A DNA stretch of 64,000 bases from Kuschelorhynchus macadamiae (lineage: Eukaryota > Arthropoda > Insecta > Coleoptera > Curculionidae): assembly GCA_030620095.1 (NCBI GenBank), contig JAUTXW010004473.1:124001-188000 (forward strand), in the 5' to 3' direction. Positions 12,131 through 23,828 of the stretch are shown piece after piece (the first letter of the stretch is position 1; the number at the start of each line of letters is the position of its first letter). The position numbers and the translations under genes were made by a program. Below the pieces are notes generated by a model. That model was not told where the DNA came from, ran no database searches, and was given only the letters and a program-made list of their open reading frames with translations.

Positions 12131-12289
12131 TTTATTAGATTCGTACCCTTAACGTAATAAACATTTTTATAATTTTTTTCTCTTTACTTCCCTCGTAAAA
12201 TTTGCAGATGCGCCTAAAATTTACTATAATTTAAAAATTCGTTGTGTGTAGATGTAGATTTGGTTTTTACATAATACATAATTGCATCT

Positions 12290-12800
12290 AGGAACGTTAA
12301 AACATAAAGATGTGTAAACCTGGTAGGGTGATTTTTTCACGGTTACAAACATTTTATATGGCCACCATTTTGTTCATCCATCTTGAATTAGTACCACTAT
12401 TTTACTAATTGATCCCTATACCACAATTAGTTATGACACAGAATTTTAAATCAAACCATAATTTTTCTTAGGTTCGATATTTAAATATTTTATAAAGCCG
12501 CCATTTTGTTCCGCCATCTTGAAATCGCACCAAAATGTAACCAGTTGATTCTAACATATTACTTGATATTTTTGCAAAATTTAAGATAAATTGGACGAGT
12601 AGTTAATAGTTTTTTTAACATTTCACTAGACCGCCATTTTGTTTCGGCATATTGGATTTTTACCAAAATGTTACCAGGTCATCCCCTTATAAACCTTCAT
12701 TTTTGACCAAAATTTGAGATTAATCTGATTTGTATTTTTTAGCTATGCCGCGAACAGACAGACAGACATACGGATGAAATTCAGAAAACATGTTTTTCGC
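12290..12800 (+). repeat. Interspersed repeat family C, copy 2
   Basis: Three successive GCC..CATTTTGTTC/TCGGCAT blocks with TTACCAG follow-ups, then the ACAGACAGACAGACATACGG module and the GGGACCCTGATGG segment. Same modular order as the copy at 9950-10420. Confidence 0.6.
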
Positions 12801-13578
12801 TATCTAGGGACCCTGATGGTCAAAGACAATTTTAACTCTCGCAGAGAACAACTGCCTTTTAAGCAAAACCCGTCAAAGATGGCCTCTTTCGTTCCAATTG
12901 CCCTTTCTCCCCCAGAAGGTTTTTTTTGTTTTCTAGAGGTTGTACATGCGACTCATAAACGTTGTCTTGCTTGAAAAATCACCGATTACTGAGAAATAGC
13001 TAATTAATACCTGCAACCAATGTTAGCTCACGAAACATATCACGTGACTAATCGAAGAGAGCTGTAAGTCCTGAAACCAATGACTATCCTAGAAATGCAA
13101 CATATGAGATGTTCGCGAACCCAAAACGGTAATTCACGACACCCTTGAAAACTAACCAGAGATTGATCGTCTAATAAGTGTTTGACAAAATATACTGGAA
13201 AATATAGGAAATCCGCATTATAACGACATATAAGTACCTACGGTAAATGTAAATATTCATAATAGTTATTTTCGATGTGTTTCCACTAATGCAGTGATTT
13301 TACTCAAACATTAATAATACACTATTGCTTTATTTTGTAACAAGGACGTCACGTAGGTGAATATAAACAAGCTACATCGAGGAATATTTTTAGGCAAAAT
13401 ACCAGAAAACAATAAAGAAAATTATAGAAAAATACCTGAGGGAACGCTTAATACTACTGCAAACCACTAAAGAGTCAGGCTACCATGTAAGACAAAAATT
13501 GGTTGAAAACTCGTTACAAGAAGGTAATAAATACATTATTTATCTAATAACGTTTATATAAATACCATTTAATATGTA
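12801..13578. other. Stretch with no recognised gene
   Basis: No homology or structured repeat was recognised here apart from the end of the family C copy. Confidence 0.4.
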
Positions 13579-14021
13579 CAGGGTGTTCCAGCGAGGACTG
13601 AACAGGGACCTATTTTCGACCTTCCTTGTATTTTGGAAAAATTCAAAATAGCCAATCGATGTATTTTTTCTTGTAGAATCCAAAAATGTCATCGAAAAAA
13701 TATTTGAACCAGAAACAAAAGAGTTACGCTATGCATCAGGTGTTTTTTAAATGAATGTATCGTTTTTTATACGATTTTTGGAAAGAGTGATTTTTTTTAT
13801 GTCCGTTCTGATTAAAAGATTTGATTTTGCGATAGCTGTTTATATTACATTTTAATGTTTTACAAACTAAAATTTTAGCTTCACCTGTTTAAAATATACG
13901 ATAGGTTGGTATAGGTGATCAAGGTAAAATGACGTTTGAATGCTTTGTCAATAAAAATTGACATTATTTTAATTATTGTCGAAGTCTTCACCTAAAAAAT
14001 ATATATTTGACTCTGATCGAA

Positions 14022-14225
14022 ATGAAATACTCTTTGGACGAGAGACTACAGATTGTTATGCTATTTTACAAGTGCCAAGAAAATGCAAGAGAAGCAAGAA
14101 GAAGATTTATTGCAAATTTTCATAGAAATATATCCATCAATACAATTCTAAGGATAAAAAACCTATTTGAGGAAAATAAAACTTTACATGATAGAAAAAG
14201 AAATTCAATAAAAAATAATTATTAA
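14022..14225 (+). CDS. HTH-only ORF in the left inverted repeat
   Basis: An intact 67-codon frame from ATG 14022. Residues 1-61 repeat the N-terminus of the transposase at 15324-14240 with very few changes (for example Q for E and R for G), and then diverge into six other residues and a stop. It would encode only the DNA-binding region. If expressed it could occupy the element ends without catalysis and act as a repressor; that role is inference. It may equally be a passive by-product of how the long ends arose. Confidence 0.5.
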   Translation: MKYSLDERLQIVMLFYKCQENAREARRRFIANFHRNISINTILRIKNLFEENKTLHDRKRNSIKNNY

Positions 14226-14239
14226 ATAATAAAATAAAA

Positions 14240-15324
14240 CTACCAATAACATAAGTTTTCAATGTGACCGCCGTTTTCTCGAAACAACATCGATAACCCT
14301 TTTGTAGCCTTTCTAAACTTGCTGTTACAATATGATTTTCCTGGTTAAGGCGGTTTATTTCATCGACAATTTTTCCCATGATCTCTTGAATATTTTCGTT
14401 TCGTTGTCTGTATACGACGTTCTTCAAATGGCCCCAAAGAAATGTATCCAAAACTGAGAGGTCGGGGCTATTGGGCGGCCAAGCATATGTTCCATTTCGC
14501 CCTATCCATTCGTTATGGCGCCGATTTAAAAATTGAACCACATCATGCACGGCATGAGGAGGCGCCCCATCATGTTGCCAAATTAAATTCTGATATTCTG
14601 CCAATGGTAAGTCTTCCAAAAAATTTTCAATTTCGTTTTCTAAAAACTCATAATATCTGTGCCCATTTAAAGTCCCGTTAAAAAATATTGGTCCCAAAAT
14701 TTTATTGGTTTTTATCCCACACCAAACATGAATAGAATTCCTCCCTTGAAATTTAATAGTCTGGAACTTTTTTGAATTTTCAACGGCCCAGTGGCGACTA
14801 TTATGTCTGTTGAATACTCCCGATGTTGTGAAAGTAGCTTCGTCGGTCCACACAATATTTTTGAATAAATCAGGATCTTCGTTTTCTTGCCGAATTACCA
14901 TTTGAGAAACAAATTGGAAGCGAAGTTCTTTTTGTGCCGGTGTTAGGTGCTGAAGTGGAAGGATACGAAAAGGCCTAAATTTATGAATTTTTAGAGTCCT
15001 GTGAACAGTCCCTCGGGTAACTCTTCTGCGCCTTACACCGCCACCGTACTGAACTTCCCGAACTGCATCCGAAATAGATTTGGTTGGATTAACTTGAATA
15101 TAATTTATAATGGCCTGGTCTCGATTTCTTCTTCTTTGTATATTTCTTTTTCTATCATGTAAAGTTTTATTTTCCTCAAATAGGTTTTTTATCCCTAGAA
15201 TTGTATTGATGGATATATTTCTATGAAAATTTGCAATAAATCTTCTTCTTGCTTCTCTTGCATTTTCTTGGCACTTGTAAAATAGCATAACAATCTCTAG
15301 TCTCTCGTCCAAAGAGTATTTCAT
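14240..15324 (-). CDS. Mariner-like transposase, inferred D,D,40-D triad, C-terminal frameshift
   Basis: Catalyses cut-and-paste transposition of its element. The start is ATG at complement 15322-15324 (MKYSLDERLE); the open frame extends 15 bases further upstream without another ATG. An HTH/DUF4817-like DNA-binding region covers about residues 1-60, a second HTH-like region about 65-125, and the DDE domain follows. Catalytic aspartates are inferred as D161 (WTDEAT), D252 (WQHDGAPPH) and D293 (SPDLSVLDTF), with 40 residues between the last two. Near the end a one-base shift occurs around GYRCCFE: the alternative frame gives ENGGHIENL and a stop at complement 14240-14242, like other family members. 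The literal open frame instead continues to 14137 with about 35 hydrophobic residues read from antisense of the left repeat. Probably recently active, now likely damaged. Confidence 0.85.
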
Positions 15325-15770
15325 TTTGATCAGAGTCAAATATATATTTTTTAGGTGAAGACTTCGACAATAATTAAAATAATGTCAATTTTTATTGACA
15401 AAGCATTCAAACGTCATTTTACCTTGATCACCTATACCAACCTATCGTATATTTTAAACAGGTGAAGCTAAAATTTTAGTTTGTAAACCATTAAAATGTA
15501 ATATAAACAGCTATCGCAAAATCAAATCTTTTAATCAGAACGGACATAAAAAAAATCACTCTTTCCAAAAATCGTATAAGAAACGATACATTCCATTTAA
15601 AAAACACCTGATGCATAGCGTAACTCTTTTGTTTCTGGTTCAAATATTTTTTCGATGACATTTTTGGATTCTACAAGAAAAAATACATCGATTGGCTATT
15701 TTGAATTTTTCCAAAATACAAGGAAGGTCGAAAATAGGTCCCTGTTCAGTCCTCGCTGGAACACCCTGTA

Positions 15771-17160
15771 CCTCTTAACATGATATAAAACTATTTTTTG
15801 TTCGATTATCTATAGAAATGTATTATTTGTAGATATTATATCAAGTGTAGATTGCCAAAATAAAAGAAATTTTTATTGTTTCAGATTGAAACTACGTACT
15901 CAAAAAATTAAGTTATGGTGACAGGACAGAGAGAAATGTGTGTTCATGAATGAAGTTATTTTCTCTACTTTTTACTGTAAATTAGATTAATAAACGGAAT
16001 TAAAACCTAAAATATTTATTTTTCCTTTATTAAATTTATGTGTAGTTTATCAAAGGAACTTTCTCCTAATATATTGACGGACGCATTAGAGTTGATCCTT
16101 AAATTGACTGGCAAAATTACATTCTCCTGTATGAAATAATAAAATTAAATTTTTTTTTATCTTCTCAGATACAACTTATGATAAAACTAATTTATACTAG
16201 TTATACGATGTATAACTTGCTGTTAGCAGTTCTGTACCGTTGCAATGGTGTAATTCTTCCTTGGAGAGGGACTGAACGCCGAAAGTATTCCATCGTAGTT
16301 TTGCCATCTGTCACACGGCTCACCGATTGCACCGAACATATACGCTGATAAGAAGCATCACTTCGAGCGGCAGCCGAAAATAACCGCCTCGCTTTCTCAT
16401 ATATTTGAGTATGTTCAGCGCGACAAGACACACTGCGGACCAGCATGCCTTTAGACATCGTGTCACGATATCGATTTTTCTATAGTATGGAGTGCGTAAA
16501 CGCGAATAATTCCTTTTAAAAATAATTATCTTCAGATGAATCTGATTTTTTGAAAATTCTCTGTTTATAGGACTACCTAAAAATTATTAATTTAACTAAA
16601 TGTAACTTTCTAAGACAATTTGTATATCTGTGGTTTTAATAATAAATATTTAGAAACAAATTCCTCCCTTAGAGGAGCAAAAAATAATTTTCTCTTACTG
16701 GCGAAAGTTGCCATTTATTTATTTATTAAAGTCAGTTTTTTGCGAAAATTTCAATTTTTTTTGAACAACCCTTTCAGTGCCCCAATCATTTAAAAAAAAA
16801 TTTTTTTGGAAAAAAAAAATTCAATTGGCTTTATGTGTAAACTGTTTTGGATGGTTTAAAAAGTGCGTGTGCAAAATTTGAAGACTCTCAGACTTTTTTT
16901 AAAGGTGCCCCATAGACCAAATAAAAAATAAATTAAATTAGGTTTTATGTAGATAATATACTTTAAGTTAAAATGTAAAGAAATTAACAGAATAATAAGT
17001 TTATTATGCTAGGACCAAGTCAAAAAATCCGAAAAATTAATTTAAATTAAGTATTAAAATATTTATGTAATATAATAATAAAATACAATGCAAAAAAACA
17101 ATAAAAATAAGCGGGTTAATTTTAAAAGAAAAGCGTACTTCAAATAGACACGTTTACAAA
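15771..17160. other. Mostly unrecognised stretch
   Basis: AT-rich with no element recognised apart from a less AT-rich island at 16200-16480 on the minus strand (see next entry). Confidence 0.4.
16201..16458 (-). CDS. Unrecognised 85-codon frame in a GC-richer island
   Basis: The minus frame from ATG at 16458 has a balanced amino-acid mix (many Arg, Ser, Ala), unlike the AT-driven frames around it, and base content is clearly higher in GC over the same span. No domain recognised. It could be a fragment of a transposon or an isolated exon. No splice pair was identified. Confidence 0.25.
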   Translation of the reverse strand: MSKGMLVRSVSCRAEHTQIYEKARRLFSAAARSDASYQRICSVQSVSRVTDGKTTMEYFRRSVPLQGRITPLQRYRTANSKLYIV

Positions 17161-17164
17161 TGTA

Positions 17165-18010
17165 TTAACAAATATTTAACTTAAAAATTGAGTTAATATT
17201 AAAACAAACAACATGCCAATTTAATTTAAATTCTGATTTAAAATTAAAGGACTTCATAAGCTTCCTAGACTCGAGTGGAGATCTTATAAATCCATCTCTT
17301 CTTTCCTTCCCACATACTTTAGATGATGTCTCTGTTACTAAATGCACACATCTTTCGGTGGCTTGTGTGTGACACGGAAACTTGGGCAAATCTAGAATCT
17401 AGAAATGGTGCTGTAGTTTCTTCACTGGATACAAAACCTTCCAAGTCCTTGTCAGAAACACGTTTTAATATTGGTGGTTCTGTCCGGTCTGTATTATACT
17501 ATGTTCCTTACAGTCGGCATATATCTTAAATATGTAATCAATTTATACAAGTGTGGTGGACCACAATGGATTACATTTTATATTAAACCATATTGGACCA
17601 TATACTTTCATTATAATGTAACTAAGTGTATCAGATTTTCTGAAGGATTATCTGAAAGCCGAAGGATTCTACTTGCCGTTGTTACCCATCCTGAATATAC
17701 GACTGATCCTGGTTTAATCCTAACAACCACAAACCCCAGAAGAAACCGAATGCTGCTGTACTCAAACGGTTCTATCTAATTCAGAAATTGCATTACTCCC
17801 AATTTTTGAGAACTTAACTAGAGGGAGGGTTTCACTAGCTTGTATTGCTTTATCGATGGCACCGGAAAATGCTTTGAGACCTTGAGTGACACCATCAAGA
17901 TGGATTAGAAGGTGTCGTAGAGGAATTCAATTTCAAGAAGTCTTTTTATCCCTGCGTTTATCCCCGTATTGACATTAGTCCAGTCACATCCAATTGCTAC
18001 CACTTTAAAG
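17165..18010 (-). pseudogene. Degenerate copy of an unnamed arthropod transposon-like protein
   Basis: Joining minus-strand frames in concept gives, in order, an AIGCDWTNVNTGINAGIKRLLE-like start, LDGVTQGLKAFSGAIDKAI, LPLVKFSKIG, WVTTASRILRL, a GPPHLYKLI-like segment and a KERRDGFIRS-like tail. I recognise this order as a protein found in many arthropod genomes in multiple copies, usually left uncharacterised. It is broken by several stops and frameshifts. Its function is unknown to me. It directly abuts the inverted repeat at 18028. Confidence 0.5.
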
Positions 18011-18027
18011 TAAAAATAACAGGTTTG

Positions 18028-18475
18028 TTATTTTTACTTTAAAGTGGTGTATTATTTTGGGTTGTGATCCAATAAAAAAATCACGGCACAACACATTTAT
18101 GGATTTTGGAATATTATGGATTAACCACTTTTTTTTATTTGGGTAGCACTTAATTTGTTTCTTGCGTATATCTTGCATATTATTAAATATTAATATTAAA
18201 TAACAAAAAAAATCAAACTGACCATTGTCTTATATGATTTACGAGTGTGATATTAAACTGGCTGGTCTGTTACATTTTTTTAAAGTTTATTTAACCAAAT
18301 CTGTTCCAAGTAAAAGCAAAAGTAAAGAACTCTGGTCCTTTAATTTTGCTCTACTAGTAAAGATGTTAAATAGGATAAAAGTATTTTTATAAAGCATAGA
18401 ATTTTTCACCGAAAAATATTTTAGTTAGTGCTTACGAGAGTAGTTAGTTTCTAGTGAAAAACTCGTAAGCAAACT

Positions 18476-18542
<67 letters not shown>

Positions 18543-18828
18543 AATTTTTTTAGTTTTCATACAAATTGCACACCAAACTTTGAGATATTAATAGTAAACT
18601 ATGTTTGTTTTTGGAGTCATTTCAAGGCGGTATAAGGAAAAGTTGTTTAAGAGAAGGTCCGCAGTCAGGTTAGGTGTGATTTGTGAAATGGAATACTATA
18701 ATTTGGAACTATTTTAAAAATATGTTATACAGTTAACAAACAAATGCAAAACAAATTTCAAATTTCGTCAAAGATCAGACTTTGAAAAATGTTTGCAAAC
18801 ACACCGGCACTTTACTCCAGTGAATGTT
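18028..18828. repeat. Right arm of the 17-kb-spaced inverted repeat
   Basis: Reverse complement of 1-745 plus 1003-1042. It carries a (TA)n tract at 18479-18538 where the left arm has a few TA units. See the left arm for details. Confidence 0.75.
18479..18538. repeat. (TA)n microsatellite
   Basis: About 60 bp of TA inside the right inverted-repeat arm; its expansion after the two arms separated is the simplest reading. Confidence 0.95.
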
Positions 18829-18879
18829 TCAGTTTTTTGAACACCCTACGTCTTTATTTGTGACATAAAGCAGATGTAC

Positions 18880-19940
18880 AGACAAATTATTGTACATCTT
18901 GAATTTTGGACTTATCAACGAATTTTGTGGCGTTTCAAACCAAGTGATCCTCTTCAAAAATATTTCTTACGTACTTGCTCAGGCCATTCGCAGTCAATTC
19001 TATATTGATGATGGACTCTTGGGAAGTAATAACTTGGAATCAGCATTAGCCCTGCAATCCGACGTCATTGAAGTTATGAGCAGGAGAGGTTTTGAAATGA
19101 GCAAATAGAGAAATTCTCTTTTAGCCTCTATTCCATCTTCTGATGTTCAATATTCGTGTAATATTGACAAAGAGGAGCCATCATTTATTAAGATTCTTGT
19201 TCTCAGATGGAATACTAATCCAGAAGCTTTTTCATATATTTATACTTCTGTAGATCGTCCCTGTACAGAAAGAAATATTTTATCTGAGATAAGTCGAATT
19301 TTCGATCCCCTTGGCTTTATTGTTCTTTGCCTCCTACTTGCAAAACTTCTTTTGCAACGTTTGTGGGATTTTAAAGTCTCCTGGGATGAACCCCAGTCTA
19401 AAGTTGTTTTAGATGTTTGGGATACCTTTAAAGCTGAAATGCCTGATCTGGGTAATCAAAAAATTCCTGGGTACGTCGGATCTAGTTCGATATCCCGAAT
19501 GGAACTACACGCTTTTGGCGATGCCTCGCAAAATGGATACGCTGCTGTTTGTTATTTCCGTATGGAGGAAACAAATGGAATCGTAAAAACATTCCTTATT
19601 TGTTCGAAATGTCGAGTAGCGCAATTAAAAACCCGGTCCAATTTTTGACGCCCTTTATTTCTGATCAGATTCCATGGTAACACTACCTGGCTGTCTTCTT
19701 CCCATCACAAGTGAATAACTTTTGTAGCCAATAGAGTTAATTATATTCAAAAGCTCATACTCATTTTTTCTTGGCGTTTTAGTCCGTCAGCGTTGAATCC
19801 CGCTGATTCCGCTAGTTGTGGTCTTACTCCTGCCCAACTTTTAGACACAGCGATATGGTGGACTGGTCCCGAGTTTCTTTTGCAAGCAAAGGATTTCTGG
19901 CGCCGACCCAGCCTAATTTTAATTTATAAACTGATCCTGA
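18880..19940 (+). pseudogene. BEL/Pao retrotransposon pol remnant
   Basis: Order of matches to BEL/Pao pol: RT catalytic box FYIDDGLLG with the following spacer (about 18995-19105); ILSEISRIFDPLGFI, a hallmark of the family (about 19275-19325); an RNase H start ELHAFGDASQNGYAAVCYF (about 19500-19560); and LNPADSASCG..LTPAQLL..WWTGPEFL before the integrase (about 19795-19880). Stops and frameshifts break it repeatedly. No LTRs were found. It begins right after the inverted-repeat arm at 18028-18828. Confidence 0.85.
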
Positions 19941-20142
19941 TGTGTCTATGGAAAACATTGTAGTTTTATCGACATCTATCTTCTCTGAATTTTATTCTTT
20001 CTTTATTAGAAAAATTTTCTATAATAAACCAAAATTCCTTCACAACTGAAATATCATTTCTACTATAATGCAGCACTTTTGAAGAAGCTCTCTATGAAGC
20101 GCGAAATGTTAAGGAAATAAATAAATCTTTTAAGAAAATAAA

Positions 20143-20144
<2 letters not shown>

Positions 20145-20217
<73 letters not shown>
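20145..20217. repeat. (TA)n microsatellite
   Basis: About 72 bp of TA; causes a spurious Tyr-Ile frame on the minus strand. Confidence 0.95.
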
Positions 20218-20219
<2 letters not shown>

Positions 20220-20417
20220 TACACGTAAAATCGCGCAACAATTAAACATATCTTATTATAGTGTATGGCAGATTTTATGATAATTTCAACTGTATCCTTG
20301 GCAGATACAGCTTGTTCAAGCGTTATTACCTGCAGGTTTTCCCCAGCAAGTGGATTATTGATCTTGGCTTTTGTAACAACGGATAGCATCTCCGACGTTT
20401 CTATCCCTATCTCTCTA

Positions 20418-20555
20418 GATGAAGCTTGTTTTTCACGATACTCAATTATGAACTTTCATAACAATCGTATCTGGGCTGAAAATCCCTATGCACTGATACA
20501 AAATAATTATCAACAAAAGTTTTCTGTAAATGTTTGGGGAGATTCTTTGAGTGAT
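20418..20555 (+). pseudogene. Mariner-like transposase fragment around the first catalytic aspartate
   Basis: In the frame ending at 20576, DEACFSR, FHNNRIWAENPYAL and QQKFSVNVWGDSL match the block that reads SDECTFYLHGAVNRHNCRYW...KINVWAGIFG-like in the intact transposase at 50565-51641. Only about 45 residues remain, and the rest of the frame is not homologous. Confidence 0.6.
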
Positions 20556-20611
20556 TTTAAGACAAAAAGTTTATAAAAACCCATGTCCCGAAATTCTTCG
20601 TTTTCAACATA

Positions 20612-21312
20612 CAGGGTGTTAACCTAAAAAATAAATCGTTTTTTCGCAAAAATCTGAGTAACACTTAGCTGATTTTGATAAAATTTGGCAGCGGTATTTA
20701 TATAAGTAAGAGACTACTTTGACCTTAACTAGATTAAATTTATTAAGTCCAATGGCGTTCCGGAGAGCACTTTGATCAATATTTTTGACAAAAAAAATGT
20801 GCTCCACTGACTTTTTTATTTTTTTTTTATCTGCAACTTTTCGTATCGGCAACTAAAAATACAACTTTTTTTATCTCTTTAGATTTTTCCTATCTTTCTT
20901 TGTTTTTGAAAAAAAATAAAACCACTAAGAAATTAAAACTATCGAACTATAGACTATCAAAAACAGGGGTATTCCTGTTATTTTTCCTATCTATTATTGT
21001 CTTAACAATTATTATAAAAATAAGGCAAGCTAAAAAAATTGTGTTTTATTACTTACTTCTTAATATTTTTTTTTGTGTTCATGTACATGCAATAAAGTGG
21101 TTTGGTTTTTTTTCCGAAAACGAAGCAAGTTATCAAAAAAAATCAAGTTACAAAAAAGTTGTATTTTTATTTGCCTAATGCGAAAAAATTACAAAATTTT
21201 TAAAACAGTCACTATTGCACATTTTTTATCAAAAATGTTACTTAATGACACTGGACTTACCTAATTTTAATCATGTTAATTAAAAAAAAATTACTGAAAG
21301 TTTGGCACCCTG
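20612..21312. mobile_element. Foldback MITE, ~700 bp
   Basis: Starts CAGGGTGTTAACC and ends in the inverse of CAGGGTGCCAAAC. Inner blocks also recur inverted, for example TAAGTCCA..ATTTTTGA..AAATGTGC and GGCAACTAAAAATACAACTTTTT near both sides. The arms are diverged. Non-coding; the overlapping 60-92 codon frames are artefacts. Confidence 0.55.
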
Positions 21313-21754
21313 TTTCCTAAAAAGGAAGCAATACCGGACGGACTTATGTTTATATAACATATTCGTATTAGAACCCCTCAAAGAATTAACATTTTGTTTG
21401 CTCAGAGTAACAGAATGAAAACAATAAAATGTAAATGGCTTCAAACAGGATCGTATACTTTCCTAGCTAAATTTCAATCAATTTAAGCTAACAATTTTTT
21501 GTCTTCTTTTGCCAGTAGCGTACATAGGGGTACCGTCGGAAATTAAAAAGAATGAAATAAAAAAAACGCTTTATTAAAATCACACTTAAAGAAATGTTAC
21601 ACATTTTTTTTAATGAAAAAAACATTTAACAATAGTTAAAACGAAACTTACAATAGTTGCTGAAAATGTCCTCCTTCAATTTCAATGCAAGCATTACTTA
21701 TTAATATCTTATATAATTATATAATTTTTTTCAAAAGATTCGTTGATGATGTTT

Positions 21755-22480
21755 AACTGCTATTCCAGAAGACAAATTAAATAAATTAGTAAATGCCTTT
21801 AATAATATCCACCTTAAATTAGAATTCACAGTGGAAATTAAAGAAATTAATAAACTTACTTTGTTAGATTTAACGATAATTTTATTGTGATAATAGGTTT
21901 AACTGACCGCGCAATCGCACTAACCTCTCCAGAATATAGACCAGAAACTCTGGAAAAAGTTAACTTAATAGTTAACCATTATCGAGAAAAAAATATTCTG
22001 AGAATTATTAAACAAAGAACTTATCTATATAATAATAAAAAGAAAGGACCATTTAAAAACGAAGATCCTAAGTACGTGGCACTCCTTACACAAAATTGAA
22101 GTCAATTCTTTCAAAGCATAATATAACTGCTTGTCATAAAACCCATAATTTATTAAAATCTGTTTATATCCCATTAAGAAGTAGAGTACCACAAAAACGA
22201 AATCAAATTTAGTTTATTTATTTCCGTGTTTGAATTGCTATAAAAAATATATCGGAATGAAAACACAATGCTTAGAAAACAGAATTAAAAGCAATAAATG
22301 TATTAAAAATGTCTCTACTGCCCTTCACAAGCATGAACAAACAACAAACAAATTGATATCAAATTGAATGTGACCGAGAATTTACCGCAACATACGAATT
22401 ATCGTAAATTAACAATTAAAAGGTAATAGAAATAAAAAAAGAAAGTGAAGCAGTTAATGATAAAAGGGATATTTATTATT
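21755..22480 (+). pseudogene. Penelope-like element remnant (RT end plus GIY-YIG trace)
   Basis: A frame near 21760-21890 reads AIPEDKLNKLVNAFNNIH, then FTVEIKEINKLTLLDLTI, the last part of a Penelope-like reverse transcriptase. It continues (one shift) as a TDRAIALTSPEYRPETLEKV segment at 21900-22100, the linker after the RT in these elements. Near 22225-22340 NCYKKYIGM and RIKSNKCIKNVSTALHKHE are a decayed GIY-YIG nuclease. Multiple stops; no ends identified. Confidence 0.75.
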
Positions 22481-23019
22481 ATTATACTTGAAGGTATATA
22501 AATCAGAGAACATTTCACATTCAAAAATCTTGCCTGTGTATATACATATTAAAAATATTTGTTTTTCGCTGATAGCTCAGCCTCTGATAAATTCTACCGT
22601 TTTTATAATCATAAAAAAAATAATAACCTGAAATTCGGCACTTATTAGGAAAATATGGACATTTGATATTTTTAACCTCTAACTCTGGTCGCCGTGAAAT
22701 AGAAAAAATCATTATTTTTTTTTATTATAGTACATTTTATCAAAAAGCTTAACAGTTGTATCTATTTACATAGGTACATAATTGAACAACAAACGACTTG
22801 TGAAGAATAATAATTTCTCATCACTTGCATTTAATTTAATTTCATTTTAAAGATGCTAAATGTTACGCTTCTGACCTTAACCTAACCAACCTGTGAAAGG
22901 ACAATTCCGGTTTAAAAGGTCTAGTCTTCTGTTACAATTGCCGTGGTTAGACTACTGACCTCTAATTTCTAGGAATCTATTGCCTACCTCTCTAGATATA
23001 ACTTGTGAAAAATTGTTAA

Positions 23020-23540
23020 TTAATTGCCTTTCTCGGCATACGCAGCCGTGATTGCGTCTTTTAAAAATAAAAATTTTTGTGAGAATATTATTATGCTTAA
23101 TTTTTGGCTTCGCAGACCTTCGGCTAACCTTTTTACCGCAATTTTTTCGTTAATAGGTCGTAATATATTACGAAAAGATCTAATTTTTATCTGAAAGCTC
23201 AATAGATTTTTCTCTTGTTCTCGTCTGAATCATTAATGTTGGGCAGGAGACTCAAAGCTACTTCTAGATCAAAAGGCGTCATCTCGTTATTCGCGCTAGT
23301 GCCGGACTTTTTCATCTACTATCTCTTTTACTATAATGATTTTCTAATGTCCAATTCCAAGTTCTTAATTTTTGAATCAATAACCGAGATTTCATTAGAT
23401 AGTTCTAAAAAAACAGTTTTAGCTTTGTCAAGTTTCGTTTGTAAAATCGGTTTTGTAGTGCAGTAAATTAATTTTAATAAGTAATATTTAATCTGCTTTA
23501 AAGATTTATGATATTCATTAAATATCTCACATTGAATCAA
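23020..23540 (-). pseudogene. Gag remnant of mdg1/412-like gypsy element
   Basis: From 23540 a coiled-coil-like frame (residues rich in Lys, Leu, Ile) is followed, after stops, by MTPFDLEVALSLLPNI and, after another shift, by NILRPINEKIAVKRLAEGL..LKDAITAAYAEKGN at about 23165-23025. The last segment matches the end of the capsid domain in 412/mdg1-type Gag. The zinc knuckle is not found. Confidence 0.6.
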
Positions 23541-23828
23541 TCATATATGAAAATAGTAAAAATATTTTTCCCTAGGAAATTGTGTTTTGGGTCGATATTG
23601 ATAATTTAGTTACATCGCAAAATTTACAATTCTCTGCAAATAGAACAATAAAAGTGCAGTGCACATATTATACCCTAAATAAGTACCTATATTTACATTT
23701 CCTATCGTATATACTTATAATTAGATTCCGTAACAATGCAATGTTAACATTTTTCATAGCTCAACAAGCTTTTCGCACTTTATTTTTATTCTTGATTTGT
23801 CCACCTAAAAGAAAACCTATAAAATGTT

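Larger units (their letters stand above)
13579..15768 (-). mobile_element. Mariner-like (DUF4817-type) element with ~630-bp terminal inverted repeats
   Basis: The element starts CAGGGTGTTCCAGCG at 13579 and ends with its inverse at 15768. TA dinucleotides at 13577-13578 and 15769-15770 are the expected Tc1/mariner target duplication. The inverted ends extend to about 14206 on the left and 15140 on the right and differ only at scattered positions. The transposase is on the minus strand, with its start codon inside the right inverted repeat. The left repeat therefore carries a second copy of the first ~61 codons on the plus strand. Total 2190 bp. Confidence 0.9.

Noticed and set aside
20063..20389. 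108-codon minus frame with a Tyr-Ile repeat, and the frames 48744-48986 and 49927-50109
   Set aside because: Also (TA)n microsatellites; no codon or homology support.
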